NCBI GenBank assembly: GCA_015061615.1
Contig: SUWE01000008.1
Span: 1 to 64,000, forward strand
Source of the DNA: Lentisphaerota bacterium
GTDB lineage: Bacteria > Verrucomicrobiota > Lentisphaeria > Victivallales > Victivallaceae
Length of the DNA stretch: 64,000 nucleotides
Reading direction: 5' to 3'
Positions 17,452 through 25,582 of the stretch are shown in pieces. The notes beneath the pieces were generated by a model. It did not search any database, had not been told where the DNA came from, and worked only from the letters and a program-made list of their open reading frames with translations. Each line of letters begins with the position of its first letter. The stretch's first letter is position 1. The translations under genes and the position numbers were made by a program.

Positions 17452-17480
17452 AATATATTACCGAAATGCTCTCAATACAA
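17452..17480 (-). promoter_or_regulatory. Probable promoter of the amino-acid transporter operon
   Basis: Read on the minus strand: TTGTAT (17480-17475), 17 bases, TATATT (17457-17452). It precedes the first fused transporter gene and overlaps the end of the upstream gene's 3' region. Confidence 0.5.
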
Positions 17481-17484
17481 GCAT

Positions 17485-17982
17485 CTATTGAAGAATCTCT
17501 TCTGCAATCAAAGATGATATCTGCCATTTGCCATCGTTTTTGACCGCGGTCCCGTTGATTTTATACACGTTGGAAAAATCTTCTTTTCGACCTCCGGCGA
17601 TTCCGGAAAATTCAGCATCAAAAGTGAAAACAGCTTTATTTCCGGCAATATCAACTGTTATATTTTCTGTACTGACCTGCATTGACGTAACAAATTTATT
17701 CACCATGGAAACCATAGCCTTGAGTTCATCACGGCTTTTTGATGCCTCTATGGCAGGATTATGACAACGCAACGTAACATTTTGATCAAAAAGCTCATCT
17801 ATTTTTACAAATTTGAAGACTCCGGCATGAGGAAGATCATCGGCTTTTTTCTCGATAACAGCTGCTGCATTTTTCACAAGTTCCGTCACCAGACGGCGGT
17901 CGCGGTTGAGATACCACCAATATCCGCCGGCGACTGCAAACGCAATAGCAAGAACGACAACAGCAAAAAACAACTTTTTCAA
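17485..17982 (-). CDS. Membrane-anchored protein of unknown function
   Basis: A 165-residue protein with one N-terminal hydrophobic segment (residues about 4-24, FFAVVVLAIAFAVAGGYWWYL), likely an uncleaved anchor. A soluble domain follows with alternating strands (NITVDIAGNKAVFTFDAEFS ... VYKINGTAVKNDGKWQISS), a pattern seen in NTF2/SnoaL-like or DUF-type lipoprotein domains. No catalytic motif is recognised. Its start overlaps the stop of signal peptidase by 4 bases, so the two are coupled. The function is unknown. Confidence 0.75.
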   Translation of the reverse strand: MKKLFFAVVVLAIAFAVAGGYWWYLNRDRRLVTELVKNAAAVIEKKADDLPHAGVFKFVKIDELFDQNVTLRCHNPAIEASKSRDELKAMVSMVNKFVTSMQVSTENITVDIAGNKAVFTFDAEFSGIAGGRKEDFSNVYKINGTAVKNDGKWQISSLIAEEILQ

Positions 17983-18482
17983 AATAAAGGTCCTCCGGTG
18001 ATTCTGTTCAATTCGACTTCTCCGAACTTGTGTTCACGACTGCTCATAGAGCGGTTGTCTCCGACAACGTAACAATAACCTTCCCGTACAGTTACAGGAG
18101 GCGTATTCCACTTGCAGGGGAGTATTACATAACTTTCATACTGAACCGCACCGTTCACAAGCAGTTTTCCCTCACGAAACTCAACTGTATCTCCGGCAAC
18201 AGCAACAACGCGTTTCAAAAGCATTTTGCGACCGAAGTAACCAATGGTCACGACATCGCCTCTGGCCGGCGGAGAAAACAGATAGCGAAGACGGAAAGAA
18301 AAGGTAAAACCTCCGTCTTTCCATGACGGCTCCATACTGCTGCCGGAAATAAAACTCGGCTGAAAAACGGAAAACAACACATAAACGGCAACTGCGAGAA
18401 AAATTATCCGCAGCAGCAGTCTTTTATTTATTTCCGGCAGAAAAAAGTTCCGGAGAACACCAGAAATCCGATTTTTCTCCAT
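17979..18482 (-). CDS. lepB: Signal peptidase I
   Basis: A small 167-residue type I signal peptidase, which cuts signal peptides from exported proteins at the inner membrane. One membrane anchor lies at residues about 20-40 (LLLRIIFLAVAVYVLFSVFQ). The catalytic Ser is in SGSSMEPSW and the catalytic Lys in MLLKRVVAVAGDTVEF. The third box GDNRSMSSREHKFG is a slightly degenerate form of the usual GDNR-x-S-x-DSR. The protein is close to the Gram-positive SipS size rather than the longer E. coli LepB. GGGAGGAG lies just before the ATG. It follows pilT by 21 bases. Confidence 0.9.
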   Translation of the reverse strand: MEKNRISGVLRNFFLPEINKRLLLRIIFLAVAVYVLFSVFQPSFISGSSMEPSWKDGGFTFSFRLRYLFSPPARGDVVTIGYFGRKMLLKRVVAVAGDTVEFREGKLLVNGAVQYESYVILPCKWNTPPVTVREGYCYVVGDNRSMSSREHKFGEVELNRITGGPLF

Positions 18483-18503
18483 AGCTCCTCCCTGCCCTGA
18501 AAA

Positions 18504-19616
18504 TTACTGCCCCTGCTGAGCCATGCGTTCTTCTTCTGCCTTTCGTTCAGCCTGCATCAACGGCAGGAAACGGCCTTTATCACTTGCCTTCATATACGCT
18601 TCTTCAGCACTGATATTGCCGTTGTCAAGCTGGTACTGGATAGAGTTGTCCATTGCTCTCATACCGCGGGCGCCGCCGGCATCAATAATGGTTCGGATAT
18701 TGGATATCTGCCCTTCCCGGATAGTATTGGGCAATCCGTCGGTATAAAGCAATACTTCGTGTACCGCGACACGTCCTCCGGAACGGGTACGGCAGAGAAG
18801 CTGGGAAACGACCCCCTGCAAACACTCCGCCAGCATAGTGCGGATCTGCGCCTGCTCATCAGCGGGGAACGCATCAATAATACGGTCGATCGTCTGCGGA
18901 GCGTTATTTGTGTGCAGTGTGGCAAAAACAAGCATACCCATTGAGGCACATGTCAAACCGAGCCGCATAGTTTCGTTATCACGCATCTCACCGATAAGCA
19001 CAATATCAGGGTCAGAACGCATCACTCCGCGCAGAGCGTCCGGGAACGAATGACTGTGGATACCGATTTCACGGTGAACGATCGTACAATTTTTATTCTG
19101 ATGCACGAACTCGATCGGGTCTTCAATAGTGATGATATGCTTGCTGGTGTAGGTATTGATATAGTCGATCATCGCAGCAAGGGTGGTGGATTTACCGCTG
19201 CCGGTAGGTCCGGTCACCAGAACCAAACCGGATTTGAAGTTGCAGATATCTTTCAAAACTTCGGGAAGCTTCAAGTCATCAAGTGTAAGTATCTTACTGG
19301 GGATCTGACGCAGAACGCAAGCCATTCCGTGATAGTTGTAGAAAAAGTTGCAGCGGAAACGTGCAAAACCGGGGATTTCGTGAGCGAAGTCCAGGTCGTG
19401 AGTTTTCATAAAGGTATCCCACCGCTTTTTCGGCAGACATATTTCTTCCATCAATTCTGCCATAAACTCAGGCGTTATTATATCTTCGGAAAGCGGCTTG
19501 ATATTTCCGTGGAAACGGGCTTTCGGCGGAAAGTTGATCGACAAATGCAAGTCTGATCCGCCGTTTTCCAGCATGTAACGCAAATATCCGTTGATAATCG
19601 GTTCTTCTCTGTCCAT
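18504..19616 (-). CDS. pilT: PilT-type twitching motility ATPase
   Basis: A 370-residue hexameric ATPase that drives retraction of type IV pili. The N-terminal PAS-like half includes GGSDLHLSINFPPKARFHG. The core has Walker A GPTGSGKSTTLAAM, the Asp box ITIEDPIEFVH, Walker B IVLIGEMRDNETM and the His box VFATLHTNNAPQTIDRIID. The PilT signature AIRTMLAECLQGVVSQLL is visible with a slight change. AAGGAATT lies upstream of the ATG. A second, longer PilT-like gene lies directly upstream, which mimics the pilT-pilU pair of other bacteria. PilB and PilC are encoded at 43.5-48.2 kb. Confidence 0.92.
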   Translation of the reverse strand: MDREEPIINGYLRYMLENGGSDLHLSINFPPKARFHGNIKPLSEDIITPEFMAELMEEICLPKKRWDTFMKTHDLDFAHEIPGFARFRCNFFYNYHGMACVLRQIPSKILTLDDLKLPEVLKDICNFKSGLVLVTGPTGSGKSTTLAAMIDYINTYTSKHIITIEDPIEFVHQNKNCTIVHREIGIHSHSFPDALRGVMRSDPDIVLIGEMRDNETMRLGLTCASMGMLVFATLHTNNAPQTIDRIIDAFPADEQAQIRTMLAECLQGVVSQLLCRTRSGGRVAVHEVLLYTDGLPNTIREGQISNIRTIIDAGGARGMRAMDNSIQYQLDNGNISAEEAYMKASDKGRFLPLMQAERKAEEERMAQQGQ

Positions 19617-19642
19617 ATTCTATAATTCCTTATGCTGAAAAA

Positions 19643-21148
19643 TTATTTTCTCTGTGCCTTGGCTTTTTGAGCTTCATTTTTAGCCCAAAGCATATTGACC
19701 TGAGCAATAAGTGTCGGATCTCTCATTTCCGCCAGAACTGCCTCTCTGGTCATCAATCCGGCGGCGTATTTATCAAACATGCACTGATCGAAAGTACACA
19801 TACCCTGTTTGGTGCTTGTAGCCATGGTCGATTGCAGACGGAATGTTTTCCCTTCACTGATAATGTTGGAAACAGCCATAGTATTAAGCATCAATTCGTA
19901 AATAAGTGTCAATCCGCCGAATCCGTCTGCGACAAGTTTCTGGCAGATAACACCGCGCATACTTCCGGCAGTCATTGCACGGATCTGCGGCTGCTGAGAA
20001 GGCGGAAACACGTCAAGCAGGCGGTTCAGGGTATTTGCGGCATTGCCGGTATGCAGAGTGCCGATAACAAGGTGACCGGTTTCAGAAGCCGTAATGGCGT
20101 TTTCGATAGTTTCCAGGTCGTGCATTTCTCCGATAACAATGATATCGGGGTCTTCACGGAGTGATGCTTTAAGCGCGGTACGGTAACTGTTTGTATGCTT
20201 GCCGACCTCACGCTGGGAAACCTGACAGTTTTTCGACATCTGTAAAATTTCGATCGGATCTTCGACGGAAATAATGTGATCCTGTCGTTTGTCATTAATA
20301 ATGTTTATCATTGATGCAAGAGTCGTCGTCTTGCCCGCTCCGATAGGGCCGGTCACCAGAACAAGACCGTTGTGATAGTCAAGCAAACGTTTGATATGTA
20401 CGACGTCTTTGGGCAGGAATCCAAGTTCCTCAAGAGTTTTGATTTCAGCAGGAACCAAACGGTAACTGCCTGCCATACCGTCTTTCTGCTCCATCAGACA
20501 GACACGGAAACGGTTGTAACCGATCTCCAGAGCAAGACTCATATCCTGTTCTTCTTTGAAAATCGTTTTCTGTTCTTCGGTCAGCAATGCAGTATTCAAT
20601 CTCCACGCATCTTCAGCCGTTATCACATAGGAATCGATTCTCTCAATCTGAAGCAAACGGCGCACAAACGGAGGAGATCCGGCGGAAATATGCAAGTCAC
20701 TGCAGCCAAGCTGACGCAGACAGGTCAGCATCAGCATCATACGTTCTTTCAATTCTTCATCGGAAAGGTACGCGGTATCGCTTAAACTGGGCAGATCCTC
20801 ATATCCGTTGATTCCGGACACATCAATATCCGGCTGGCTGTAAACGACAGCTTCCTGCTGTCCGGAAAGATTCTGAACGCTCTGGTCAGCTGCACCCGGA
20901 GCGACTCCGGAAGCCGCCTGTTCGCAAGCAAAATCAACAATGCTCTGGATCTGTTCTCCCCATGCTTCATGTTCTTCTTCAGGAACAGATGCAAGAAGCT
21001 GATCCAATACCGACTGAGCAAAAACTCCAAGATCGCCGGTACGGTCAAGAGCTTCCCAGAATGCCTGCGCATCATCATCGCTCAACAAGCCGTTGTCGGC
21101 AAGTGCATAAGCGAACCATTGTATTTCCAACGGGACATCAGGTGTCAT
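19643..21148 (-). CDS. PilT/PilU-like ATPase with N-terminal extension
   Basis: A 501-residue member of the PilT family. The first 130 residues are an extra acidic helical region (DVPLEIQWFAYALADNGLLS, DDAQAFWEALDRTGD) with no match that I recognise. The rest is PilT-like: GCSDLHISAGSPPFVRR, Walker A GPIGAGKTTTLASM, Asp box SVEDPIEIL, Walker B IIVIGEMHDLETI (the usual Arg is His) and His box VIGTLHTGNAANTLNRLLD. ATP residues are kept, so it should be active. The ATG at 21148 has AGGAAAGG upstream; an in-frame start further up lies within the promoter. It is divergent from etfB and probably cotranscribed with pilT. Confidence 0.87.
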   Translation of the reverse strand: MTPDVPLEIQWFAYALADNGLLSDDDAQAFWEALDRTGDLGVFAQSVLDQLLASVPEEEHEAWGEQIQSIVDFACEQAASGVAPGAADQSVQNLSGQQEAVVYSQPDIDVSGINGYEDLPSLSDTAYLSDEELKERMMLMLTCLRQLGCSDLHISAGSPPFVRRLLQIERIDSYVITAEDAWRLNTALLTEEQKTIFKEEQDMSLALEIGYNRFRVCLMEQKDGMAGSYRLVPAEIKTLEELGFLPKDVVHIKRLLDYHNGLVLVTGPIGAGKTTTLASMINIINDKRQDHIISVEDPIEILQMSKNCQVSQREVGKHTNSYRTALKASLREDPDIIVIGEMHDLETIENAITASETGHLVIGTLHTGNAANTLNRLLDVFPPSQQPQIRAMTAGSMRGVICQKLVADGFGGLTLIYELMLNTMAVSNIISEGKTFRLQSTMATSTKQGMCTFDQCMFDKYAAGLMTREAVLAEMRDPTLIAQVNMLWAKNEAQKAKAQRK

Positions 21149-21191
21149 AAAACAATCCTTTCCTGTGTTAGTTTTACCATAGACTGCATAT

Positions 21192-21220
21192 ACAATACAA
21201 CCGGATTCCGCCGAAGTCAA
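21192..21220 (-). promoter_or_regulatory. Probable promoter of the PilT-like gene
   Basis: Minus strand: TTGACT (21220-21215), 17 bases, TATTGT (21197-21192). It is divergent from the etfB promoter 45 bases away. Confidence 0.45.
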
Positions 21221-21262
21221 CCCCGAATATGCAATAGAAATGTAAAAAAAACGATTATGAAT

Positions 21263-21291
21263 TTGAAAATTTGACTTTTCAGGGTTATATT
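21263..21291 (+). promoter_or_regulatory. Probable promoter of the etfB operon
   Basis: TTGAAA (21263-21268), 17 bases, TATATT (21286-21291). The etfB GTG with ATGGAGG before it follows at 21348. Confidence 0.55.
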
Positions 21292-21347
21292 AATTAAATG
21301 GTATGGCATAATTTTGCCGTTAATTCAAGAAAGATGGAGGTAACCCC

Positions 21348-22235
21348 GTGAGTTTTCATCTGTTGGTGTTTGTCAAGCAGGTGCCGGATACTCAGAACAT
21401 TTCCGGTGATGCGATGACTCCAGAAGGAACTGTGAACCGTGCCGCTCTGCCGGCGATCTTCAATCCGGAAGATTTGAATGCTTTGGAACTGGCTCTTCAG
21501 CTCAAAGACCGTTACCAGGCCCATGTAACTGTGGCAACGATGGGAATGCCCGCCGCCGCAGAAGTTTTGCGCCAGTCTCTTTACCGCGGCGCAGACCGTG
21601 CGGTGCTGGTCACTGACCGCGCTCTTGCCGGAGCTGACACTCTTGCTACCAGCTACACGTTGAGCTGTGTTGCGAAAAAACTCGGAAACATCGACCTTGT
21701 TCTCTGCGGCCGTCAGGCTATTGACGGTGATACAGCTCAGGTTGGTCCGCAGATTGCGGAAAAACTCAACATCCCGCAGATTTGTTATGTTGAAGAAGTG
21801 AAATCACTTGATGCTGATAAAATCGTCGCACGCCGCGCGATCGAAGGCGGCTACGAAGTTCTTTCCTCACCGCTTCCGGCGCTGTTGACTGTTATCGACG
21901 CAAATGATCCGCGTCCGATGAACGTCAAGCTCATTATGAAATACAAACGCGCCCGTACTCCCGGCGAAGTCGATGCTGCGGCTAAAAAAGGCGAGATTGC
22001 CGATGCAGAACAGTACAAAGCCGAACTTGCAGCGAAGGGACTGCTTATTGAGGAATATTCCGCAGCCGATATCAATGCTGCTCCGGAAAGAATCGGCTTT
22101 CCCGGTTCACCGACCAAAGTAAAGCAGGTTATGAGTGTTGTTCTCACAGCCGGCGAAGCAAAGACCGTATCCGCCGATGCCGAAGGTATCGCCGGACTTA
22201 TGCATGAACTTATCAGCGATCATACTCTGGGGTAA
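21348..22235 (+). CDS. etfB: Electron transfer flavoprotein, beta subunit
   Basis: EtfB binds AMP and, with EtfA, carries electrons from acyl-CoA dehydrogenase to the respiratory chain, or bifurcates them. The 295-residue protein starts at a GTG with GGAGG 7 bases upstream. Family motifs are VFVKQVPDT near the N-terminus, FNPEDLNALELALQLK, LVLCGRQAIDGDTAQVGPQI (nucleotide binding) and the late recognition-loop region. It opens a forward operon of etfB, etfA, an acyl-CoA dehydrogenase and rpoZ with gaps of 6 to 17 bases. Whether this pair can bifurcate electrons, which needs a second FAD, is not clear from inspection. Confidence 0.93.
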   Translation: MSFHLLVFVKQVPDTQNISGDAMTPEGTVNRAALPAIFNPEDLNALELALQLKDRYQAHVTVATMGMPAAAEVLRQSLYRGADRAVLVTDRALAGADTLATSYTLSCVAKKLGNIDLVLCGRQAIDGDTAQVGPQIAEKLNIPQICYVEEVKSLDADKIVARRAIEGGYEVLSSPLPALLTVIDANDPRPMNVKLIMKYKRARTPGEVDAAAKKGEIADAEQYKAELAAKGLLIEEYSAADINAAPERIGFPGSPTKVKQVMSVVLTAGEAKTVSADAEGIAGLMHELISDHTLG

Positions 22236-22241
22236 TCGAAA

Positions 22242-23264
22242 ATGGCTAATATTGGAAACGTCTGGGTCTTTATCGAACAGGAACAGGGCAAGATCGCCGG
22301 AGTCAGTCTCCAGCTGGTCTCCAAAGGTCGTGAACTTGCAGACCGTCTCGGTGTCAAACTTGAAGGTATTCTTCTCGGCGACAATCTTTCCGGTTGCATC
22401 GACACACTTTATCACTACGGCTGTGACCGGGTAATTCTTGCGGAAGATCCCCGTCTGGAACCGTTCACCGTCCTGCCCTATGCAAAAGTTATTATGAAAC
22501 TCATCCTTGAGCATAAACCGAACATTCTGCTTTTCGGTGCGACACTCAAGGGCAGAGAGCTGGCTCCGCGTATTGCGTCTGAGAAACTCGCCGGTCTTAC
22601 TGCAGACTGTACCGACCTGCAGATCGACGATTTTGAAGACAAGAAAAACGGTCAGAGCTACACCGACAAACTCATGCAGATCCGCCCGGCATTCGGCGGT
22701 AACATCATCGCCACCATCGTCAACACCTGGGATGATCCCCAGATGGTGACCGTCCGCGAAGGCGTGATGAAACTCGGCGAAGCAGACACATCAAGAAAAG
22801 GTGAACTGCTCCGTATTCCGGTTGAACTGACTGCTGCAGATACCGTGGTTCAGGTCATTGAACGCGTCCGTGCAGACAAGGAAGTCGACCTTCAGGGTGC
22901 GCAGATCATCGTTGCCGGCGGTTACGGTGTCGGATCCAAAGAAAACTTCAAGCTGATCTATGATCTGGCGGAAGCTATCGGCGGTGAAGTCGGAGCTTCA
23001 CGTGCGGCAGTGGATGCCGGCTGGATCAGTCACGATCATCAGGTTGGTCAGACCGGTGTCACGGTCCGTCCGCGTCTTTACATTGCCTGCGGTATTTCCG
23101 GTTCCATCCAGCACACTGCCGGTATGAGTGAATCCAAAAAGATCATTGCAATCAACACCGATCCGGATGCACCGATTTTCAGCTGTGCAGACTATGCGAT
23201 CGTCGGTGACCTTAATCAGGTTATCCCGCAGATGATCAAAGCCTTCAAAGCCAAGCAGCAGTAA
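22242..23264 (+). CDS. etfA: Electron transfer flavoprotein, alpha subunit
   Basis: A 340-residue EtfA. The N-terminal alpha/beta domain begins NVWVFIEQEQGKIAGVSLQL. The C-terminal FAD-binding domain has GGYGVGSKENFKLI, GEVGASRAAVDAGWISHDHQ, QVGQTGVTVRPRLYIACGIS, GSIQHTAGM and AINTDPDAPIF, all hallmarks of the FAD site. It begins 6 bases after etfB. The length matches Etf proteins of anaerobes and mitochondria alike. No extra ferredoxin domain is fused to it. Confidence 0.94.
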   Translation: MANIGNVWVFIEQEQGKIAGVSLQLVSKGRELADRLGVKLEGILLGDNLSGCIDTLYHYGCDRVILAEDPRLEPFTVLPYAKVIMKLILEHKPNILLFGATLKGRELAPRIASEKLAGLTADCTDLQIDDFEDKKNGQSYTDKLMQIRPAFGGNIIATIVNTWDDPQMVTVREGVMKLGEADTSRKGELLRIPVELTAADTVVQVIERVRADKEVDLQGAQIIVAGGYGVGSKENFKLIYDLAEAIGGEVGASRAAVDAGWISHDHQVGQTGVTVRPRLYIACGISGSIQHTAGMSESKKIIAINTDPDAPIFSCADYAIVGDLNQVIPQMIKAFKAKQQ

Positions 23265-23281
23265 CAGGAGATATTCTTACA

Positions 23282-25012
23282 ATGTTGAACTACTTTTCTG
23301 ACAATCAGGATCTTGAATTCACGCTGCACAATCTTGAGCTGGCTGAAATCACCGCCATGCTTGAGAAAAATTATGAAAATGCGGAAAAATTTGAAACTGC
23401 TCCGGCGGACTTCAAAGATGCGCTTGACAACTATGAACGCGCACTTAAAGTCATCGGAGAAATCGCCGGTGAACGCATCGAAGCCCGTTCCCGTACCGTA
23501 GATGAAGTCGGCGCCCAGTTCAAAGACGGCAAAGTCATCTATCATCCGCTGACTCTGCAGAACCTCAAAGACCTCAATCAGGCAGGTCTGATGGGTGTCA
23601 TGCTCGGTCATGAGTACGGCGGTTTGAACTTCCCCTGCTCTGTTTATACGATGATGACTGAAATCGTCTCCCGTGCGGATGCGTCACTTCAGAACATTTT
23701 CGGTTTGCAGGATATCGCTGAAACCATCAGCTTCTTCGGAAACGATGAGCAGAAGAACTTCTATCTGCCCCGTTTTGCGGCAGGTGAATTTGACGGATCA
23801 ATGGACCTGACCGAACCTGACTACGGTTCAGACTTGCAGTCTGTCCGTCTGCGTGCGTATCAGGATGAAAACGGTCAGTGGTATCTGAACGGAATGAAAC
23901 GCTTCATCACCAACGGCTGCTCCAAAGTGCATCTGGTGCTTGCCCGTTCTGAAGAAGGAACGACCGACGGCCGCGGATTGTCCATGTTCATCTGTGAAGC
24001 GTGTCCGCAGCTTGTTGTCCGCCGTATTGAAGACAAAATGGGTATTCACGGTGTTGCGACTTGCGAACTTCAGTTCAATGATGTCCCTGCCCAGCTTTGC
24101 GGAAAACGCCGTATGGGTCTTATCCGTTATGTGATGAGTTTGATGAACGGAGCGCGTGTTGCGATCAGTGCGCAAGCGGTCGGTATTGCCGAAGCTGCCT
24201 ACCGTCAGGCACGCAAATATGCTTCTGAGCGTGAACAGTTCAAGCGCAGCATTGACAAATTCCCTGCGATCTACTCAATGCTGAGCAGCATGAAAGTCCG
24301 TTTGACTGCTGCGCGTGCGCTGCTTTATGAAACGACCAGAATCGTTGACCTGCGTAATGCGTATACCCATGTTGTCGAACACGGAACTCCGACTGCGGAA
24401 GACCGTGAAAAGCAGAAATATTACACCAAACTGGCAGCTCAGCTGACCCCGATGTGCAAAGCTCTTGCAACAGAGAGTGCGAACTCGATTGCATACGACG
24501 GAATCCAGATCCACGGCGGAACCGGTTACATGCGAGACTTCAATGCGGAGCGTTACTACCGTGATGCGCGTATTACGAACATTTACGAAGGAACGACCCA
24601 GCTGCAGATTGTGGCTGCGATCGGCGGAGTGATGCAGCGTGATGCAGACAAACGCATGGAAGAGCTGTTCTCAATCGAACTGCCTGAAAATCTGGCGGCA
24701 CTTCGCGACAAACTGGCGGCACTCCATGCAAAACAGCTGGAAGCGGTCAAATTTGTTTCAGAAAAACGCACCGAAGACGGCAATAAAGATACAGCGTATC
24801 ACGATCTGATGGCACGTAATCTGGTGGAAATGGAAACTTACATTTTCGTTGGTCTGCTGCTGCTGCGTGACGGAGCGATTTGTGCCGACCGTGCGCCGAT
24901 TGCGGAACGCTATGTGCTGGATGCAGTTGCGGAATTTGAGCGCCGTTATTTGAATGTCTGCTCCGGCGACACCAAACTGATCGCCAATCACCGCGACATT
25001 ATTGATTACTGA
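23282..25012 (+). CDS. Acyl-CoA dehydrogenase, long DmdC-like type
   Basis: A 576-residue FAD enzyme, about 190 residues longer than ordinary acyl-CoA dehydrogenases. The size and the C-terminal extra domain (residues about 450-576) fit the DmdC/AcdA-long group, whose best-known member oxidises methylmercaptopropionyl-CoA; other members have unknown substrates. Visible motifs are GLMGVMLGHEYGGLNFP, LTEPDYGSDL, YLNGMKRFITNG, DKMGIHGVATCELQFNDV, GIQIHGGTGYMRDFNAERYY and RDARITNIYEGTTQLQ, where the Glu of YEGT is the expected catalytic base. It lies between etfA and rpoZ, so EtfAB is surely its electron acceptor. The actual acyl chain is not predictable here. Confidence 0.9.
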   Translation: MLNYFSDNQDLEFTLHNLELAEITAMLEKNYENAEKFETAPADFKDALDNYERALKVIGEIAGERIEARSRTVDEVGAQFKDGKVIYHPLTLQNLKDLNQAGLMGVMLGHEYGGLNFPCSVYTMMTEIVSRADASLQNIFGLQDIAETISFFGNDEQKNFYLPRFAAGEFDGSMDLTEPDYGSDLQSVRLRAYQDENGQWYLNGMKRFITNGCSKVHLVLARSEEGTTDGRGLSMFICEACPQLVVRRIEDKMGIHGVATCELQFNDVPAQLCGKRRMGLIRYVMSLMNGARVAISAQAVGIAEAAYRQARKYASEREQFKRSIDKFPAIYSMLSSMKVRLTAARALLYETTRIVDLRNAYTHVVEHGTPTAEDREKQKYYTKLAAQLTPMCKALATESANSIAYDGIQIHGGTGYMRDFNAERYYRDARITNIYEGTTQLQIVAAIGGVMQRDADKRMEELFSIELPENLAALRDKLAALHAKQLEAVKFVSEKRTEDGNKDTAYHDLMARNLVEMETYIFVGLLLLRDGAICADRAPIAERYVLDAVAEFERRYLNVCSGDTKLIANHRDIIDY

Positions 25013-25029
25013 CAAGGAGTAAACGGAAT

Positions 25030-25281
25030 ATGAACAACAGTTATCTGGAACGGGCAAAGCAGAACATTCCCGATCCGCAGATTCTTTCTGTGGTAGCCGC
25101 CAAACGCGCCAAACAACTGGCGCTCGGCGCCCGCCCGATGGTGAAGACTGCGGATGAAAATCTGCTGGATATTGCACTGCTGGAAATTGCCGAGGGCTTG
25201 CTCTCATACGAATTTCCGGATGAAAACGAAGTTGCCGCGCCTGCTGAAAATGCAGAAGCTGCCGCAACGGATGCTGAATAA
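25030..25281 (+). CDS. rpoZ: RNA polymerase omega subunit
   Basis: An 83-residue protein with the RpoZ fold markers: SVVAAKRAKQLALGARPMV (the A-x-R-A-x-x-L core that folds around the beta' C-terminus) followed by ENLLDIALLEIAEGLL. The acidic Ala-rich tail is common in omega subunits. It is the last gene of the etfBA-acyl-CoA dehydrogenase operon, 17 bases after the dehydrogenase, and a strong terminator follows. In many bacteria rpoZ sits with gmk or spoT instead, so the context is unusual. Confidence 0.85.
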   Translation: MNNSYLERAKQNIPDPQILSVVAAKRAKQLALGARPMVKTADENLLDIALLEIAEGLLSYEFPDENEVAAPAENAEAAATDAE

Positions 25282-25300
25282 GTACAACTTTTCAGTTTCA

Positions 25301-25334
25301 AGAGCTGTCGCGAAAGTGACAGCTCTTTTTTTTG
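25301..25334 (+). terminator. Rho-independent terminator after rpoZ
   Basis: Stem AGAGCTGTC / GACAGCTCT with an 8-base loop, followed at once by a run of nine T. It ends the etf operon. Confidence 0.9.
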
Positions 25335-25582
25335 CCCCTGCGGCGGCAAACGTGCCGCTCCGGTGGAACTGCCGACGATGGCGCACCGATAAACCTCCGT
25401 ACCTTTACGTACTCATCCGTTCAATGCGCCGCCCCCCAAAAAACCGCAAGCCACAGCAGGCATTTTTCCTCTGCCTGAAAAAAATCGCAACTTTCCAAAC
25501 GCAACTGCTTGAAAAAAAAACTTATGATAAATTATACTCAAAATATATTTTTTCAGTAAATTTTATCATAAGGAAAGTTTCC
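25335..25582. other. Non-coding stretch before the first AIDA-repeat gene
   Basis: About 250 bases with no credible gene. The first 150 are GC-richer, with possible small hairpins (for example CAGGCA...TGCCTG near 25460-25480). The last 75 are AT-rich and hold the promoter and inverted repeat listed separately. A loosely similar sequence (GCGGCGCACCGA...CATCCGT) precedes the paralogue at 53.1 kb, so a shared leader is possible. Confidence 0.5.
25509..25572 (+). promoter_or_regulatory. Promoter with CTTATGATAAA inverted repeat, first AIDA-repeat gene
   Basis: TTGAAA (25509-25514), 18-base spacer, TATACT (25533-25538). An 11-bp perfect inverted repeat has its left arm CTTATGATAAA (25521-25531) inside the promoter spacer and its right arm TTTATCATAAG (25562-25572) running into the AAGGAAAG ribosome site. 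It could be a pair of operators or an mRNA structure that masks the ribosome site. The same CTTATGAT word occurs before the paralogous gene at 53113. Confidence 0.55.
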
